Assembly: GCA_024225635.1 (NCBI GenBank) | Contig: JAAEMK010000472.1 | Location: 1-64,000 of the forward strand | Direction of reading: 5' to 3' | Length of the DNA stretch: 64,000 nucleotides | DNA from: Desulfobacteraceae bacterium | GTDB lineage: Bacteria > Desulfobacterota > Desulfobacteria > Desulfobacterales > Desulfobacteraceae | In this document: one piece after another, positions 17,773-26,727 of the stretch | Layout of the letters: every line of letters begins with the position of its first letter | How positions within the stretch are numbered: the stretch's first letter is position 1 | Position numbers and translations under genes: made by a program | The notes under the pieces: model-generated | Databases searched by the model: none | Told to the model about the DNA's origin: nothing | What the model saw: only the letters and a program-made list of their open reading frames with translations

Positions 17773-18864
17773 TTATTTCTTTTTTGGCTGATAGGTGCAG
17801 AGGGGCTCTTCCGCCATGTAGTTGCCCGTGGCCTCATAGGCCCTGGCCCGGCAGCCGCCGCAGACCCGGGTGTACTCACAGGTCCCGCATTTGCCCTCAT
17901 AGTTATCAACTTTTCGTAACCGGTTGAACACCTCGGAGTCTTCCCACACTTCCTTGAAATGGGTGGTGGTGATGTCTCCGCATTCAACATCCAGGAAGCC
18001 GCAGGTCTGCACTTTTCCCGTGTGGGAGATGAAGCAGAAGCCGGTGCCGGCAAGGCAGCCCCTTGTTACAGCATCAAGTCCGTGGGTGTCGAAGGTGACC
18101 TTTTTGCCTTCCTCCTTTGCCCGCTGCCGGAGAATCCGGTAGTAGTGGGGGGCGCAGGTGGCTTTGAGCTGGAGGGAGGTTTTGTCCCGCTGGTCGTAGA
18201 ACCAGTTGAGGGTTTTTTCATACTCCTGGGCGTCGATCTCCTGGTCCGTGATGTACTTGCCCCTGCCCGTGGGGACAAGGAGGAAGATGTGGTGGGCCAC
18301 GGCCCCGAGTTCTTCTGCCAGGGTCAGGATCTTCGGGATCTCGTCCAGGGTGGTCTTGGTGATGACCGAGCTGATCTGAAACTCGATGCCGGCTTCCTTG
18401 GCAAGGGCGATGCCGTTGAGGGCTCCCTCATAGGCGCCCTCGACGCCCCGGAAGGTGTCGTGGCTCTCTTTGGTGGAACCGTCCAGGCTGATGTTGATCC
18501 GCTTGATGCCGGATTCTTTCATCTTCCGGGCGTTCTCAGGGGTGATCATGGTGCCGTTGGGCGCCATCACCATTCTGAGGCCGATGGAGGTGCCGTAGGA
18601 GGCGATGTCAAAGATATCCTCCCGGAGCAGGGGCTCGCCCCCGGTGAGGATGATGATGGGTTCCCCCACCTCCCGGATCTGGTCGAGCAGCCTGAAGGAG
18701 GCTTCGGTGTCCAGTTCATCGGGGTAGTCGTGATCCTCCGCCGCCGCCCTGCAGTGGATGCAGGAAAGATTGCACCTTCGGGTGGTCTCCCAGGCGACAA
18801 GCCTGATGGTGTTTGAATGATCGCCTGCGGGATGTCCGGTTTTCGGATGATGTCCAGGATGCAT
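17773..18864 (-). CDS. ahbD: AhbD, Fe-coproporphyrin III decarboxylase (radical SAM)
   Basis: 363 aa. Last step of the siroheme-dependent heme route: two oxidative decarboxylations turning Fe-coproporphyrin III into heme b. The radical SAM motif is CNLSCIHC (32-39), preceded by WETTRRC. LTGGEPLLR and NISLDG are SAM-binding parts. A SPASM-type C-terminus holds further Fe-S ligands (CGFLDVEC, CGTCEYTRVCGGC, and a final Cys near the end). Assignment as AhbD rather than AhbC rests on sequence character plus operon order. Starts 4 bp after the hemB stop. Confidence 0.85.
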   Translation of the reverse strand: MHPGHHPKTGHPAGDHSNTIRLVAWETTRRCNLSCIHCRAAAEDHDYPDELDTEASFRLLDQIREVGEPIIILTGGEPLLREDIFDIASYGTSIGLRMVMAPNGTMITPENARKMKESGIKRINISLDGSTKESHDTFRGVEGAYEGALNGIALAKEAGIEFQISSVITKTTLDEIPKILTLAEELGAVAHHIFLLVPTGRGKYITDQEIDAQEYEKTLNWFYDQRDKTSLQLKATCAPHYYRILRQRAKEEGKKVTFDTHGLDAVTRGCLAGTGFCFISHTGKVQTCGFLDVECGDITTTHFKEVWEDSEVFNRLRKVDNYEGKCGTCEYTRVCGGCRARAYEATGNYMAEEPLCTYQPKKK

Positions 18865-18868
18865 GGTC

Positions 18869-19852
18869 CTAATATCCCCTTGAGTTGAGCGCCTTGGCAG
18901 CTTCCATGGCGGAGTAGGTGAGGATCATGTCGGCGCCGGCCCGCTTGATGGAGAGCAGGGTTTCCATGACCATCTTCTGGCCGTCAACCCATCCCATCAT
19001 CTCGCCTGCCTTGATCATGGCATACTCGCCGCTCACGCTGTAGGCGGCCAGGGGAAGGTCGATCTCATCCCTGAGGCGGCTGATGATGTCGAGGTAGGAG
19101 AGGGCGGGTTTCACCATGATGATGTCTGCTCCCTCTTCGATGTCCATGGTCGCCTCCCGGATGGCCTCCAGGGCGTTGGCAGGATCCATCTGGTAGGTTT
19201 TCCTGTCACCGAACTGGGGGGTTGAATCCGCGGCCTCCCTGAAGGGGCCGTAGAATGCCGAAGCGTACTTGACGGCGTAGGACATGATGGGAACACCTGA
19301 GAAACCTTCTTCGTCAAGGGCCTGGCGGATCTCGCCCACACGGCCGTCCATCATGTCGGACGGGGCCACCATGTCCGCTCCCGCCTTTGCGTGGGAGAGG
19401 GCGGTCCTTGCCAGAAGATCCAGGGATGCGTCGTTGTCGATTTTGCCGTCCTCAACCATGCCGCAGTGGCCGTGGTCCGTGTACTGGCAGAGGCAGACAT
19501 CGGTGAGGACCGCGATCTCGGGAACGCTGTCCTTCACTGCCTGGACCGCCTTTTGAACTATGCCGTCCCGGGCATAGGCCCCGGTTCCAAGGGGATCTTT
19601 CTTCTCCGGCAGGCCGAAGAGCATGACCGCGGGGATGCCAAGGTCATAGGCTTCCCTGACCGTCTTGACCAGCATGTCGCAGGAGAGGTGAAAGTGCCCC
19701 GGCATGGACGGAATCGGTTTCTTGATTCCCTTGCCTTCAACCGCAAAGAGGGGCAGTATGAGATCGTCCACCAGGAGGGTGGTCTCACGGATCATTCGTC
19801 TGAAATTACTATTTTCCCTGAGGCGTCTTGCCCTGAAATCCGGAAACAGCAC
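18869..19852 (-). CDS. hemB: Porphobilinogen synthase (ALA dehydratase)
   Basis: 327 aa. Condenses two 5-aminolevulinate molecules into porphobilinogen, the first shared step toward siroheme and heme. Catalytic lysines lie in SYAVKYASAFYGPFREA and MVKPALSYLD. The cysteines of VCLCQYTDHGHCG form the zinc site, marking the Zn-dependent type. It lies between ahbC (2 bp upstream) and ahbD (4 bp downstream), consistent with dedicated heme supply. Confidence 0.97.
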   Translation of the reverse strand: MLFPDFRARRLRENSNFRRMIRETTLLVDDLILPLFAVEGKGIKKPIPSMPGHFHLSCDMLVKTVREAYDLGIPAVMLFGLPEKKDPLGTGAYARDGIVQKAVQAVKDSVPEIAVLTDVCLCQYTDHGHCGMVEDGKIDNDASLDLLARTALSHAKAGADMVAPSDMMDGRVGEIRQALDEEGFSGVPIMSYAVKYASAFYGPFREAADSTPQFGDRKTYQMDPANALEAIREATMDIEEGADIIMVKPALSYLDIISRLRDEIDLPLAAYSVSGEYAMIKAGEMMGWVDGQKMVMETLLSIKRAGADMILTYSAMEAAKALNSRGY

Positions 19853-19854
19853 GA

Positions 19855-21042
19855 TCAGTCCTCCTTTCGTATTTCGTCATCGGTTAAAAAGCATGCGGGA
19901 TCGGTGTCCCAGGGGTCGCCGGCAATGGATTCGGCCCTGGCCCTGAAGTTTCCTGCACAGACGTCAAGCCAGCGGCAATCGGAGCAACGGTTCTTGACGT
20001 GTTTCTTCTTTTCCTTGAGTTTCATGAGAAATTCGTTGGATTCGTCGGTCCAGATCTTGGAAAAGGGCCTTTCCTTGACGTTGCCAAGGCACTTGTCGCG
20101 CCAGAACTGGTCGGGATAGACCTCGCCGTCCCAGGAAATGCAGCCGAAACCACGGCCTGAGTTGTTGCCCTCGTTCATCTGGAGCAGTTCCAGCACTTCG
20201 GCCGCCCGTTCCGGGTCTTCTTCCAGAAGCTTGAGATAGAGGTAGGGGCCGTCGGCATGGTTGTCCACGGTCAGGATCTCCTTGGGAATGTTCCTGTCGT
20301 GGAGGTCCTTGGTGCGCTCCATGATGAGATCCAGGGCTTTACGTGTCTCTTCGTGGCTGAGATCCTCGTTTGCGATCTCCGATCCCCGGCCCGAGTAGAC
20401 CAGGTGGTAGAAACAGGCCCGGGGGACATCCATCTCTTCGAGAAGATCGAATATGCCCGGAATTTCAGAGACGTTCCGCTTGTTGATGGTGAACCGAAGC
20501 CCCACCTTGATACCCGCTTCCTGGCAGTTCCTGATGGCGGCCAATGCCTTCTTGAACGAGCCGTTTATGCCGCGGAACTTGTCGTGGGTTTCTTCCAGGC
20601 CGTCCAGGCTGATGCCCACGTAGGAAAGGCCGATCTCTTTTAGCACCTTTGCCATCTCTTTGGTGATAAGGGTGCCGTTGGTGGAGATAACGGCCCTCAT
20701 GCCCTTGCTCACGGCATACTCGGCATACTGGGCAAGTCTCGGGTGAACCGTGGGCTCGCCGCCTGAAAAGAGGATTACAGGAACTCCGAATTCAGCCAGG
20801 TCGTCGATCATTGCCAGGCTTTGTTCGTCGGTGAGTTCGTTGTCGTAGGAGAGATCTTCCGATTGTGCATAGCAGTGAACGCATTTAAGGTTGCACCTCC
20901 GGGTCATGTTCCAGACGACGACAGGCTTCTTGTCGGCAGAGAACTGAAGCAGATGGGAGGGAAGGGTTCCTGAGTTGCGGGAGTACCGCAACGCATCCGA
21001 GGGTTCCACAGTTGCGCAGTAAAGCTTTGAAATTCCGATCAT
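19855..21042 (-). CDS. ahbC: AhbC, didecarboxysiroheme deacetylase (radical SAM)
   Basis: 395 aa. Removes two acetate side chains from 12,18-didecarboxysiroheme to give Fe-coproporphyrin III. Radical SAM motif CNLKCVHC follows WNMTRRC. FSGGEPTVHP, STNGTLIT and GISLDG follow. The NirJ/AhbC hallmark YSGRGSEIANEDLS is present, as are NNSGRGFGCISWDG and the C-terminal cysteines CSDCRWLDVCAGN and ACFL. The ATG overlaps the ClpX-like stop by 4 bp, indicating translational coupling. The AhbA/AhbB decarboxylases of the pathway are not in the window. Confidence 0.9.
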   Translation of the reverse strand: MIGISKLYCATVEPSDALRYSRNSGTLPSHLLQFSADKKPVVVWNMTRRCNLKCVHCYAQSEDLSYDNELTDEQSLAMIDDLAEFGVPVILFSGGEPTVHPRLAQYAEYAVSKGMRAVISTNGTLITKEMAKVLKEIGLSYVGISLDGLEETHDKFRGINGSFKKALAAIRNCQEAGIKVGLRFTINKRNVSEIPGIFDLLEEMDVPRACFYHLVYSGRGSEIANEDLSHEETRKALDLIMERTKDLHDRNIPKEILTVDNHADGPYLYLKLLEEDPERAAEVLELLQMNEGNNSGRGFGCISWDGEVYPDQFWRDKCLGNVKERPFSKIWTDESNEFLMKLKEKKKHVKNRCSDCRWLDVCAGNFRARAESIAGDPWDTDPACFLTDDEIRKED

Positions 21043-22781
21043 GATATCTTTTTCCTGATTAGGTTCTCCAGAAACGCTTCATGGTCCAGAAGCGCTTTTC
21101 GGGGAATGAAGAACCGGTTGGTTTCTGATTTTTCCCGGATCAGATTGAGACCGTCGTAAAAATCGTTGTAGATTTTTGTCATTATGTCTTCAGATGTAAT
21201 GTAGTGCTTGATGAACTGCTCGATGAGAAAATCAACGGCATCCTCTTCAAACACTATATTGAGATCATACTTCTTGTAGAAATCCACCTCTATCTTTTTG
21301 ATGGCTTCATAGTAAGCCTTGATAGTCTTGATGGCGGTTCCAAGTTCGGTGACATGGGCGCAGTAGTACTGGGCTACAAGGTCGCTCCTGAACTTTGAAA
21401 GGGTCAGGCCGTGGCGCAGGGAGAGATTCTTCCAGTTGTCCGAGATGTAGCAGTTGATATACTCTTTCTCTGTCTCGCTTACGGCAAGATAATGTTTTTC
21501 CCAGTTATCGCGGCTTTTCTCCGCAAGGATATCGGCAAGCTGGGGCCCGGGATCGGTGATCACCTCCGGGGTGACGACAAACTTTGAGACGGTTGAGGAG
21601 GGAAGCTTTTCCTCAAATTCCAGCAGGGCGTTTTCAACAACGCTTACCAGTCCCCTGGCGCCCGTGTTTTCCTTGGATGCCCTTTCTGCAAGAAGGTGAA
21701 GGGCTTCGGTGGTAAAAACGATGTCGATGCCGTAGGCGGCAAAATCCAGGCGTTTCCCAAGGATAACCGGGTTGTTCGGCATTCGCAGTATTGAGAACAG
21801 ATCATCTTTGGAAAGGGAATCGAGGATACACCGCACCGGAAGCCTGCCGATGAATTCGGATTCAAACCCGAATTCCACCAGGTCTTCCGCCGTCACCTGT
21901 TTGAGAATCTGGTTGGGGTCTCCGTTTTTGGCAAGGGAAGAGCCAAAACCCATGGTGTGATGGGTCACCCGCCGGGTTACGATCTCGGCAAGCTCGGAAA
22001 AGGCGCCGCTCATGATAAAGAGAATGTTGGCCGTGTTCACCCGGCGCTGGATCCGCCTGCCTGTCCGCTGGTAGCTTTCGAGTTCCTGCATCATGGAGAC
22101 GGGGTCGTGGGGCACCTTGAGGTCCACGTCTGTCTCTTCCATGGGTTTTAGCAGGGCCCTCTGTACGCCGGTCCTGGAGATGTCGGCTCCCCGGAGGTTG
22201 CTGCTCGAGGCGATCTTGTCGATCTCATCAATGTAGATGATGCCGCACTCGGCAAGCTCAATGTCATCATCCGCTTCCTTGACCAGGTCCCGGACAAGGT
22301 CGTCCACGTCTCCGCCCACATAGCCGGTTTCGGAAAACTTGGTGGCATCGGCCTTGACAAAGGGAACGCCGATCCGCTTTGCAATGAGTTTGATGAGATA
22401 GGTCTTGCCCACGCCGGTGGGGCCGAGCATGAGAATATTGGATTTGATGCTGCCGGTTATCTTGTCTTCCGAATCCCTGGACATTTCAAGGTGCTTGATC
22501 CGATTGAAGTGGGTGCAGATCTTGGTGGACAGGACGGACTTTGCCCTTTCCTGTTTCACAATGTATTGATCCAGGTAGGCAATGAGTTCCGTGGGCTTGA
22601 TGTCGAAATTGACAAGCTTTTTCCTGCCTTCGCTCTGGTCCGATCCGGAAATGGGCGCTTCCTTCGGAGCCAGGGAAGGGGAAACTATCTTGACGGATCC
22701 TCCGAACTTCTTATTGAGAAACTCGCCAAGCTCCTTTTCTATCTTCTTGGGGTCGGGTATATTTTCGTTTTTCTCTTTCAT
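21039..22781 (-). CDS. Divergent ClpX-like AAA+ unfoldase in the heme operon
   Basis: 580 aa. ClpX-type ATPase: Walker A GPTGVGKT (120-127), pore loop GYVG (153-156), Walker B IIYIDEID (181-188), arginine-finger segment EFIGRLP (309-315), sensor 2 TGAR (373-376). MGFG at 277-280 aligns with the IGF loop by which ClpX binds ClpP. The canonical N-terminal four-Cys zinc domain is absent, replaced by about 60 unrelated residues. About 165 extra residues at the C-terminus include NIVFEEDAVDFL, resembling the small-domain start GIDIVFTTEALHLL, so the small domain may be duplicated. Not the housekeeping ClpX; it overlaps ahbC by 4 bp. Confidence 0.85.
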   Translation of the reverse strand: MKEKNENIPDPKKIEKELGEFLNKKFGGSVKIVSPSLAPKEAPISGSDQSEGRKKLVNFDIKPTELIAYLDQYIVKQERAKSVLSTKICTHFNRIKHLEMSRDSEDKITGSIKSNILMLGPTGVGKTYLIKLIAKRIGVPFVKADATKFSETGYVGGDVDDLVRDLVKEADDDIELAECGIIYIDEIDKIASSSNLRGADISRTGVQRALLKPMEETDVDLKVPHDPVSMMQELESYQRTGRRIQRRVNTANILFIMSGAFSELAEIVTRRVTHHTMGFGSSLAKNGDPNQILKQVTAEDLVEFGFESEFIGRLPVRCILDSLSKDDLFSILRMPNNPVILGKRLDFAAYGIDIVFTTEALHLLAERASKENTGARGLVSVVENALLEFEEKLPSSTVSKFVVTPEVITDPGPQLADILAEKSRDNWEKHYLAVSETEKEYINCYISDNWKNLSLRHGLTLSKFRSDLVAQYYCAHVTELGTAIKTIKAYYEAIKKIEVDFYKKYDLNIVFEEDAVDFLIEQFIKHYITSEDIMTKIYNDFYDGLNLIREKSETNRFFIPRKALLDHEAFLENLIRKKIS

Positions 22782-22813
22782 AGTGATCTAATATAACCAC
22801 AGGCAAGGATAAA

Positions 22814-23008
22814 TCAAGTTTGTTTGGGGCCCTTTACCTGCTTTTCACTGAAAAGCATGCAGGGCTTTCCCGTGGACCGGCGCACCACGGAGGAAGGAAT
22901 AAGTTTTGATCTGAATCCCATGGCCCTGCACCCGTGGGGTTTCGATGGTTCCCAGGTGATGTAATGGTGCCGACATTTGTGGCAATTTATGGGAGATGGT
23001 GTTGTCAT
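22814..23008 (-). CDS. Small four-cysteine (zinc-ribbon-like) protein
   Basis: 64 aa. Cys9-x2-Cys12 at the N-terminus (INCHKCRHHYITWEP), then Cys27 in PHGCRAMGFRSK and Cys50 in GKPCMLF: four cysteines spaced to bind one metal ion. I recognise this as a small conserved proteobacterial family (CxxCxHYxxTWxPxxPxGCxxxGFKS pattern) of unknown function. AGGA lies upstream of the ATG. It sits between tRNA-Leu and the ClpX-like gene, 32 bp before the latter, so it is probably in the same transcript. Confidence 0.7.
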   Translation of the reverse strand: MTTPSPINCHKCRHHYITWEPSKPHGCRAMGFRSKLIPSSVVRRSTGKPCMLFSEKQVKGPKQT

Positions 23009-23066
23009 CTGATCCTAAATAAAAGAGCCGCGAACACTTATTCCATGTTAGCGGCTCTTCAGTTTC

Positions 23067-23151
23067 TGGTGCCGAAGGGGAGATTTGAACTCCCACGGGT
23101 CGCCCCACACGCCCCTCAAGCGTGCGTGTCTACCAATTCCACCACTTCGGC
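23067..23151 (-). tRNA. tRNA-Leu (GAG)
   Basis: 85 nt with encoded CCA. Acceptor stem GCCGAAG / CTTCGGC; D-loop segment TGGTGGAATTGGTAGACACG; anticodon stem CACGC / GCGTG with loop TTGAGGG, so anticodon GAG; long variable arm as in class II tRNAs; T-loop GTTCAAATC. It reads CUC/CUU. It lies between secG and the small four-Cys gene on the same strand. Confidence 0.95.
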
Positions 23152-23170
23152 ATGTTATATATTATCTCAG

Positions 23171-23242
23171 GGGGTCAGGCTTAGCTTATTGTAACTAAAT
23201 TCAAAAAAAAATGGTATTGCAGCAATAAGTTAAGCCTGACCC
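23171..23242. repeat. TCAGGCTTA palindromic repeat between secG and tRNA-Leu
   Basis: Arms GGGGTCAGGCTTAGCTTATT (from 23171) and CAATAAGTTAAGCCTGACCC (from 23223) with an AT-rich centre of about 31 bp. It starts 15 bp beyond the secG stop and ends before the tRNA, so it might separate secG and tRNA transcription or protect the secG message 3' end. Confidence 0.85.
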
Positions 23243-23257
23243 TCGGTTTGTAGCAAA

Positions 23258-23557
23258 TTACTTGCTCTCGGCTCCGGCCGGCTGCTCGATGGGAGCAGGC
23301 GCATCAGGCATGATTGATTCCTGGGAGCTGTGGCTTGACCTGTAAGCAAGGGTAAGGGAAGTGAGCATGAAAATGATGGCAATTCCCGTTGTGACTTTGC
23401 TTAGAAGTGTCGCAGGGCCGGTACCGCCGAAGAGCGCCTGTGACTGGCCGCCTCCCAGGGAAGCCCCCATTCCGGCTCCCTTTCCTGTCTGGAGCAAAAC
23501 AATCATGATCAGGAGAACACAGGCAATTACGTGTACGGATAATATTAGGGTAGTCAT
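23258..23557 (-). CDS. secG: Protein-export membrane protein SecG
   Basis: 99 aa. Accessory subunit of the SecYEG translocon. Two membrane segments (about 4-22 and 52-70) flank the conserved LLQTGKGAGMGASLGGGQSQALFGG loop region; note the G-rich loop with SQALFG. The C-terminal 25 residues are a polar Pro/Ala-rich tail. It follows tpiA by 6 bp, the usual tpiA-secG-tRNA-Leu arrangement. Confidence 0.95.
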   Translation of the reverse strand: MTTLILSVHVIACVLLIMIVLLQTGKGAGMGASLGGGQSQALFGGTGPATLLSKVTTGIAIIFMLTSLTLAYRSSHSSQESIMPDAPAPIEQPAGAESK

Positions 23558-23563
23558 ATTGTT

Positions 23564-24322
23564 TTATTTATCATACCTTATAATTTGAATGAATGTTTCA
23601 GCGTCAAGACTTGCTCCGCCAACCAGAGCACCGTCAACATCGCCAAGTGACATCAGTTCCGAGACATTGTCAGGTTTAACAGAACCACCATACAGTATCC
23701 GGATCGACATCGCAAGTTCATTTCCAAACAATTTATTGATCAAAGACCTGATGTTCCCATGGATTTCAGCCACCTGGTCCGGCGTTGCCGTCTTGCCGGT
23801 TCCGATCGCCCAGACCGGTTCGTAGGCAATGACAAGAGAGCTTAGATCACGAGAACAAAAGTTGTTTAACCCATTTGAGATCTGTTTGTCAAGAACTGAA
23901 AATGTTTTTCCGTCCTCCCTTTGGACTTCTGTCTCCCCGATGCAGAGAATGGGGATGATACCCCCGTCAATGGACGCTTTTACCTTCCTGCACACGGCGT
24001 CATCCGTCTCTCCGAAGTACTGCCGGCGTTCCGAGTGGCCGATGATGGCATAATCGGCTCCGGCGGCTTTTACCATGGCGGCCGATACTTCCCCGGTGTA
24101 GGCGCCCTCGTTTTCATAAAACAGGTTCTGGACCCCAAGTTTTACGTTGGATCCTGCCACGGCTTCCGAGACAAGGGGAAGGCTCAGGAAAGCGGGGGCG
24201 ATCATGATATCGGTATCGGCAACATCAGAGGCAAGCCCGGCCAGGCTGGTTGCCGCGGCAACCGCTTCAGGGCCCGTTTTGAACATCTTCCAGTTGCCGG
24301 CGATTAACGGTGTTCTGCTCAT
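23564..24322 (-). CDS. tpiA: Triosephosphate isomerase
   Basis: 252 aa, normal family length. Interconverts dihydroxyacetone phosphate and glyceraldehyde 3-phosphate. GNWKMFK (N-terminal Lys), IIGHSERR (catalytic His), AYEPVWAIGTG (catalytic Glu) and GGSVKPDN are all present. Lies 30 bp after gap. Confidence 0.98.
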   Translation of the reverse strand: MSRTPLIAGNWKMFKTGPEAVAAATSLAGLASDVADTDIMIAPAFLSLPLVSEAVAGSNVKLGVQNLFYENEGAYTGEVSAAMVKAAGADYAIIGHSERRQYFGETDDAVCRKVKASIDGGIIPILCIGETEVQREDGKTFSVLDKQISNGLNNFCSRDLSSLVIAYEPVWAIGTGKTATPDQVAEIHGNIRSLINKLFGNELAMSIRILYGGSVKPDNVSELMSLGDVDGALVGGASLDAETFIQIIRYDK

Positions 24323-24352
24323 AGTGGTTTCCTTGAGATGTGTCCCCGGTTT

Positions 24353-25357
24353 CTATAGTGATTTGCCGACCATGGCGGCAAGATCCACCAGCCGGTTGGA
24401 GTAGCCCGCCTCGTTGTCGTACCAGGAGTAAACCTTCACCAGGTTGCCGATGACATCGGTGCAGGATGCGTCAACAATGGAGGAAGAGGGGCTTCCGTTG
24501 TGGTCGATGGATACCAGGGGAAGTTCGCTGAACTCCAGAATTCCGGAAAGTTCCTGCTCCGACGCCTTTTTCAGGGCCGTGTTGACCTCCTCCCGGGTTA
24601 CGTTTTCCTTTTCCACCTGAACAACCAGGTCCACAAGGCTCACGTTGGGGGTGGGCACCCGGACCGAAAGGCCGTTGAGTTTTCCAGCAAGTTCCGGCAG
24701 TACCAGGGAGACGGCCTTTGCAGCCCCCGTGGTTGTCGGGATCATGGAGAGGGCGGCGGACCGTGCCCGTCTCAAATCCTTGTGGGGAAAATCCACAAGC
24801 CGCTGATCCCCGGTGTAGGCATGGACCGTGGTCATCATGCCGCTGACAATGCCAAAACTTTCCAGCAGTACCTTTGCAACCGGCGCCAGGCAGTTTGTGG
24901 TGCATGAGGCATTGGAGATGATGTCGTGTTTTGCCGGATCATAGCTGTCATGGTTGACGCCCATGACGATGGTGATGTCGGGATCAACGGCCGGGGCGGA
25001 TATCAACACCTTTTTGGCTCCCGCCTTGATGTGGTTCCCAGCTCCTTCCCTGTCCCTGAATATGCCCGTGCACTCCAGAACCATGTCCACGCCTGCATCT
25101 TTCCACGGAATATGGGCGGGGTCCTGGCATGAGGTGACCTTGATTTCCCTGTCATCCACGACAATGGCGCCGTCCCCGGCTGTGACCGCTGCATCTAGCC
25201 GGCCGTGCACTGAATCGAATTTGAGAAGATGTGCGATGGTAGCGGTGTCGGAAAGATCGTTGATGGCGACCACTTCAACGTCGGGCCTGGATAATGCCGC
25301 CCTGAATACCATCCTGCCGATCCTGCCGAATCCGTTTATACCAAGTTTGATTCCCAT
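24353..25357 (-). CDS. gap: Glyceraldehyde-3-phosphate dehydrogenase, type I
   Basis: 334 aa. Oxidises glyceraldehyde 3-phosphate to 1,3-bisphosphoglycerate. Rossmann start [16 protein letters not shown] with the Asp expected for NAD preference; active-site [22 protein letters not shown] near the end. AGGAGG precedes the ATG. pgk, often between gap and tpiA, is absent here and must lie elsewhere. Confidence 0.98.
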   Translation of the reverse strand: MGIKLGINGFGRIGRMVFRAALSRPDVEVVAINDLSDTATIAHLLKFDSVHGRLDAAVTAGDGAIVVDDREIKVTSCQDPAHIPWKDAGVDMVLECTGIFRDREGAGNHIKAGAKKVLISAPAVDPDITIVMGVNHDSYDPAKHDIISNASCTTNCLAPVAKVLLESFGIVSGMMTTVHAYTGDQRLVDFPHKDLRRARSAALSMIPTTTGAAKAVSLVLPELAGKLNGLSVRVPTPNVSLVDLVVQVEKENVTREEVNTALKKASEQELSGILEFSELPLVSIDHNGSPSSSIVDASCTDVIGNLVKVYSWYDNEAGYSNRLVDLAAMVGKSL

Positions 25358-25435
25358 GATTATGATACCTCCTGAACGATTGTTTTTTTTATTTTAATGC
25401 CGGTTAGGAGCCTGGACCCCGATCATGGGAAGCGG

Positions 25436-25849
25436 TTATGCCCGTTTACTTCCTTTCAGGATTCCGCTTGCAAGGGAGATACTTTTTTTTCCATGCTCCA
25501 CCAGGGTTGCCGCAGCCGTTGACAGGTCCTGTTTCTCCCTGACAGAGAGCGCCTTGAGAAGAATAGGGAGGTTTACCCCCGATATCACTTCAATGGCTCC
25601 CTCTTCAAGAAACGAGTAACTGAGGTTGGAAGGGGTGCCCCCGAACATGTCGGTGAAGATGATGACCCCTCCTTTGTCGTTGACCTTTTTGATGCCGTTC
25701 TTGATTTTTTTGATCAAAGTATCTGCGGGTTCTTTGATGTCTATTGAAACCGATACGATGTTCTCTATGGTTGAATCAAGTATAAATTCGGCCGACTCAA
25801 TCAGAGCCTGGCCAAGTGTTGAATGTGTGACTATCAAAATTCCTGTCAT
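25436..25849 (-). CDS. PTS EIIA component, mannose family
   Basis: 137 aa. The phosphorylated His is in ILIVTHSTLGQALIESAEF (His9), and FTDMFGGTPSN is the family signature. No EIIB, EIIC or EIID partner is adjacent, so a regulatory rather than a sugar-uptake role is likely. It overlaps rapZ by 4 bp. HPr and enzyme I, which would phosphorylate it, are not in the window. Confidence 0.9.
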   Translation of the reverse strand: MTGILIVTHSTLGQALIESAEFILDSTIENIVSVSIDIKEPADTLIKKIKNGIKKVNDKGGVIIFTDMFGGTPSNLSYSFLEEGAIEVISGVNLPILLKALSVREKQDLSTAAATLVEHGKKSISLASGILKGSKRA

Positions 25850-26727
25850 TGCTCTTTTATGTCCCTGTCTATGTCTCTGTGGATAATGCCGGGTTCAAAC
25901 CCCTTTTGTCCCAGGTGTTCGAAAATGCTCCTTGCAATAGCAACGCTTCTGTGACGGCCTCCGGTACATCCGACAGCTATTGTAAGATACGCCTTCCCCT
26001 CTTGTGTGTAAAGCGGAATTAGATATTCTAGGAGATTTAAGTATTTTTCCAGGAAAATTTTAGCGGGCGTGGTTGATAATACAAATTCCTGAACGTCCTC
26101 GGATTCTCCATCCTGCTCCTTGAGTTCCGGCACAAAAAAAGGATTGGAGAGAAACCGCATGTCAATGACAAGGTCGGTATCCTTGGGTATTCCGTATTTA
26201 AAACCAAAGGATAGGACGTTGATTTTCATGGACACCCGTTTATGGGAATGTCTTTCCGCAAGTTTCCGGATTTCGGCTTTCAGCTTATGAACATTGTATT
26301 CGCTGGTGTCGATGACCCGTTTGGACACCCGTCGAATGGGGGTCATGGCCGCCTTTTCCGACTTGATGCTTTCAATGAGGCTCTTGTCATGACCGATCGG
26401 GTGGTGGCGCCGGGTCTGGCTGTACCGCTTGAGAAGGGTGTTTTCATCCGCCTCCAGGAAGATGATTTCCGGGCGGTGCCCCTTTTTTTTCAACGCATCC
26501 AAAGTGGAGGAGAACTGGGACAGAAAACGGGGCGCCCTGATGTCCATGACAAAGACAAACCCGTTGATCCCGGGATCGTTTTCCAGGGGAAGATCGAGGA
26601 ATTTCGGCAGAAGCTCAATGGGCATGTTGTCGACGCAATAGAATCCTGCATCTTCAAATGCCGCCATGGCAGTGCTCTTTCCCGATCCTGAAAGGCCGGT
26701 GATGATGAAAAGTTCCTGGTGGTTCAT
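25846..26727 (-). CDS. rapZ: RapZ/YvcJ-family RNase adapter, nucleotide-binding
   Basis: 293 aa. Walker A GLSGSGKS, then FYCVDNMP, and the C-terminal signature GCTGGRHRSVAIA. In E. coli RapZ guides RNase E to a small RNA controlling glucosamine-6-phosphate synthase; whether that applies in this lineage is unknown. It starts directly after ptsN (1 bp apart) and overlaps the EIIA gene, matching the common rpoN-hpf-ptsN-rapZ order. Confidence 0.95.
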   Translation of the reverse strand: MNHQELFIITGLSGSGKSTAMAAFEDAGFYCVDNMPIELLPKFLDLPLENDPGINGFVFVMDIRAPRFLSQFSSTLDALKKKGHRPEIIFLEADENTLLKRYSQTRRHHPIGHDKSLIESIKSEKAAMTPIRRVSKRVIDTSEYNVHKLKAEIRKLAERHSHKRVSMKINVLSFGFKYGIPKDTDLVIDMRFLSNPFFVPELKEQDGESEDVQEFVLSTTPAKIFLEKYLNLLEYLIPLYTQEGKAYLTIAVGCTGGRHRSVAIARSIFEHLGQKGFEPGIIHRDIDRDIKEQ

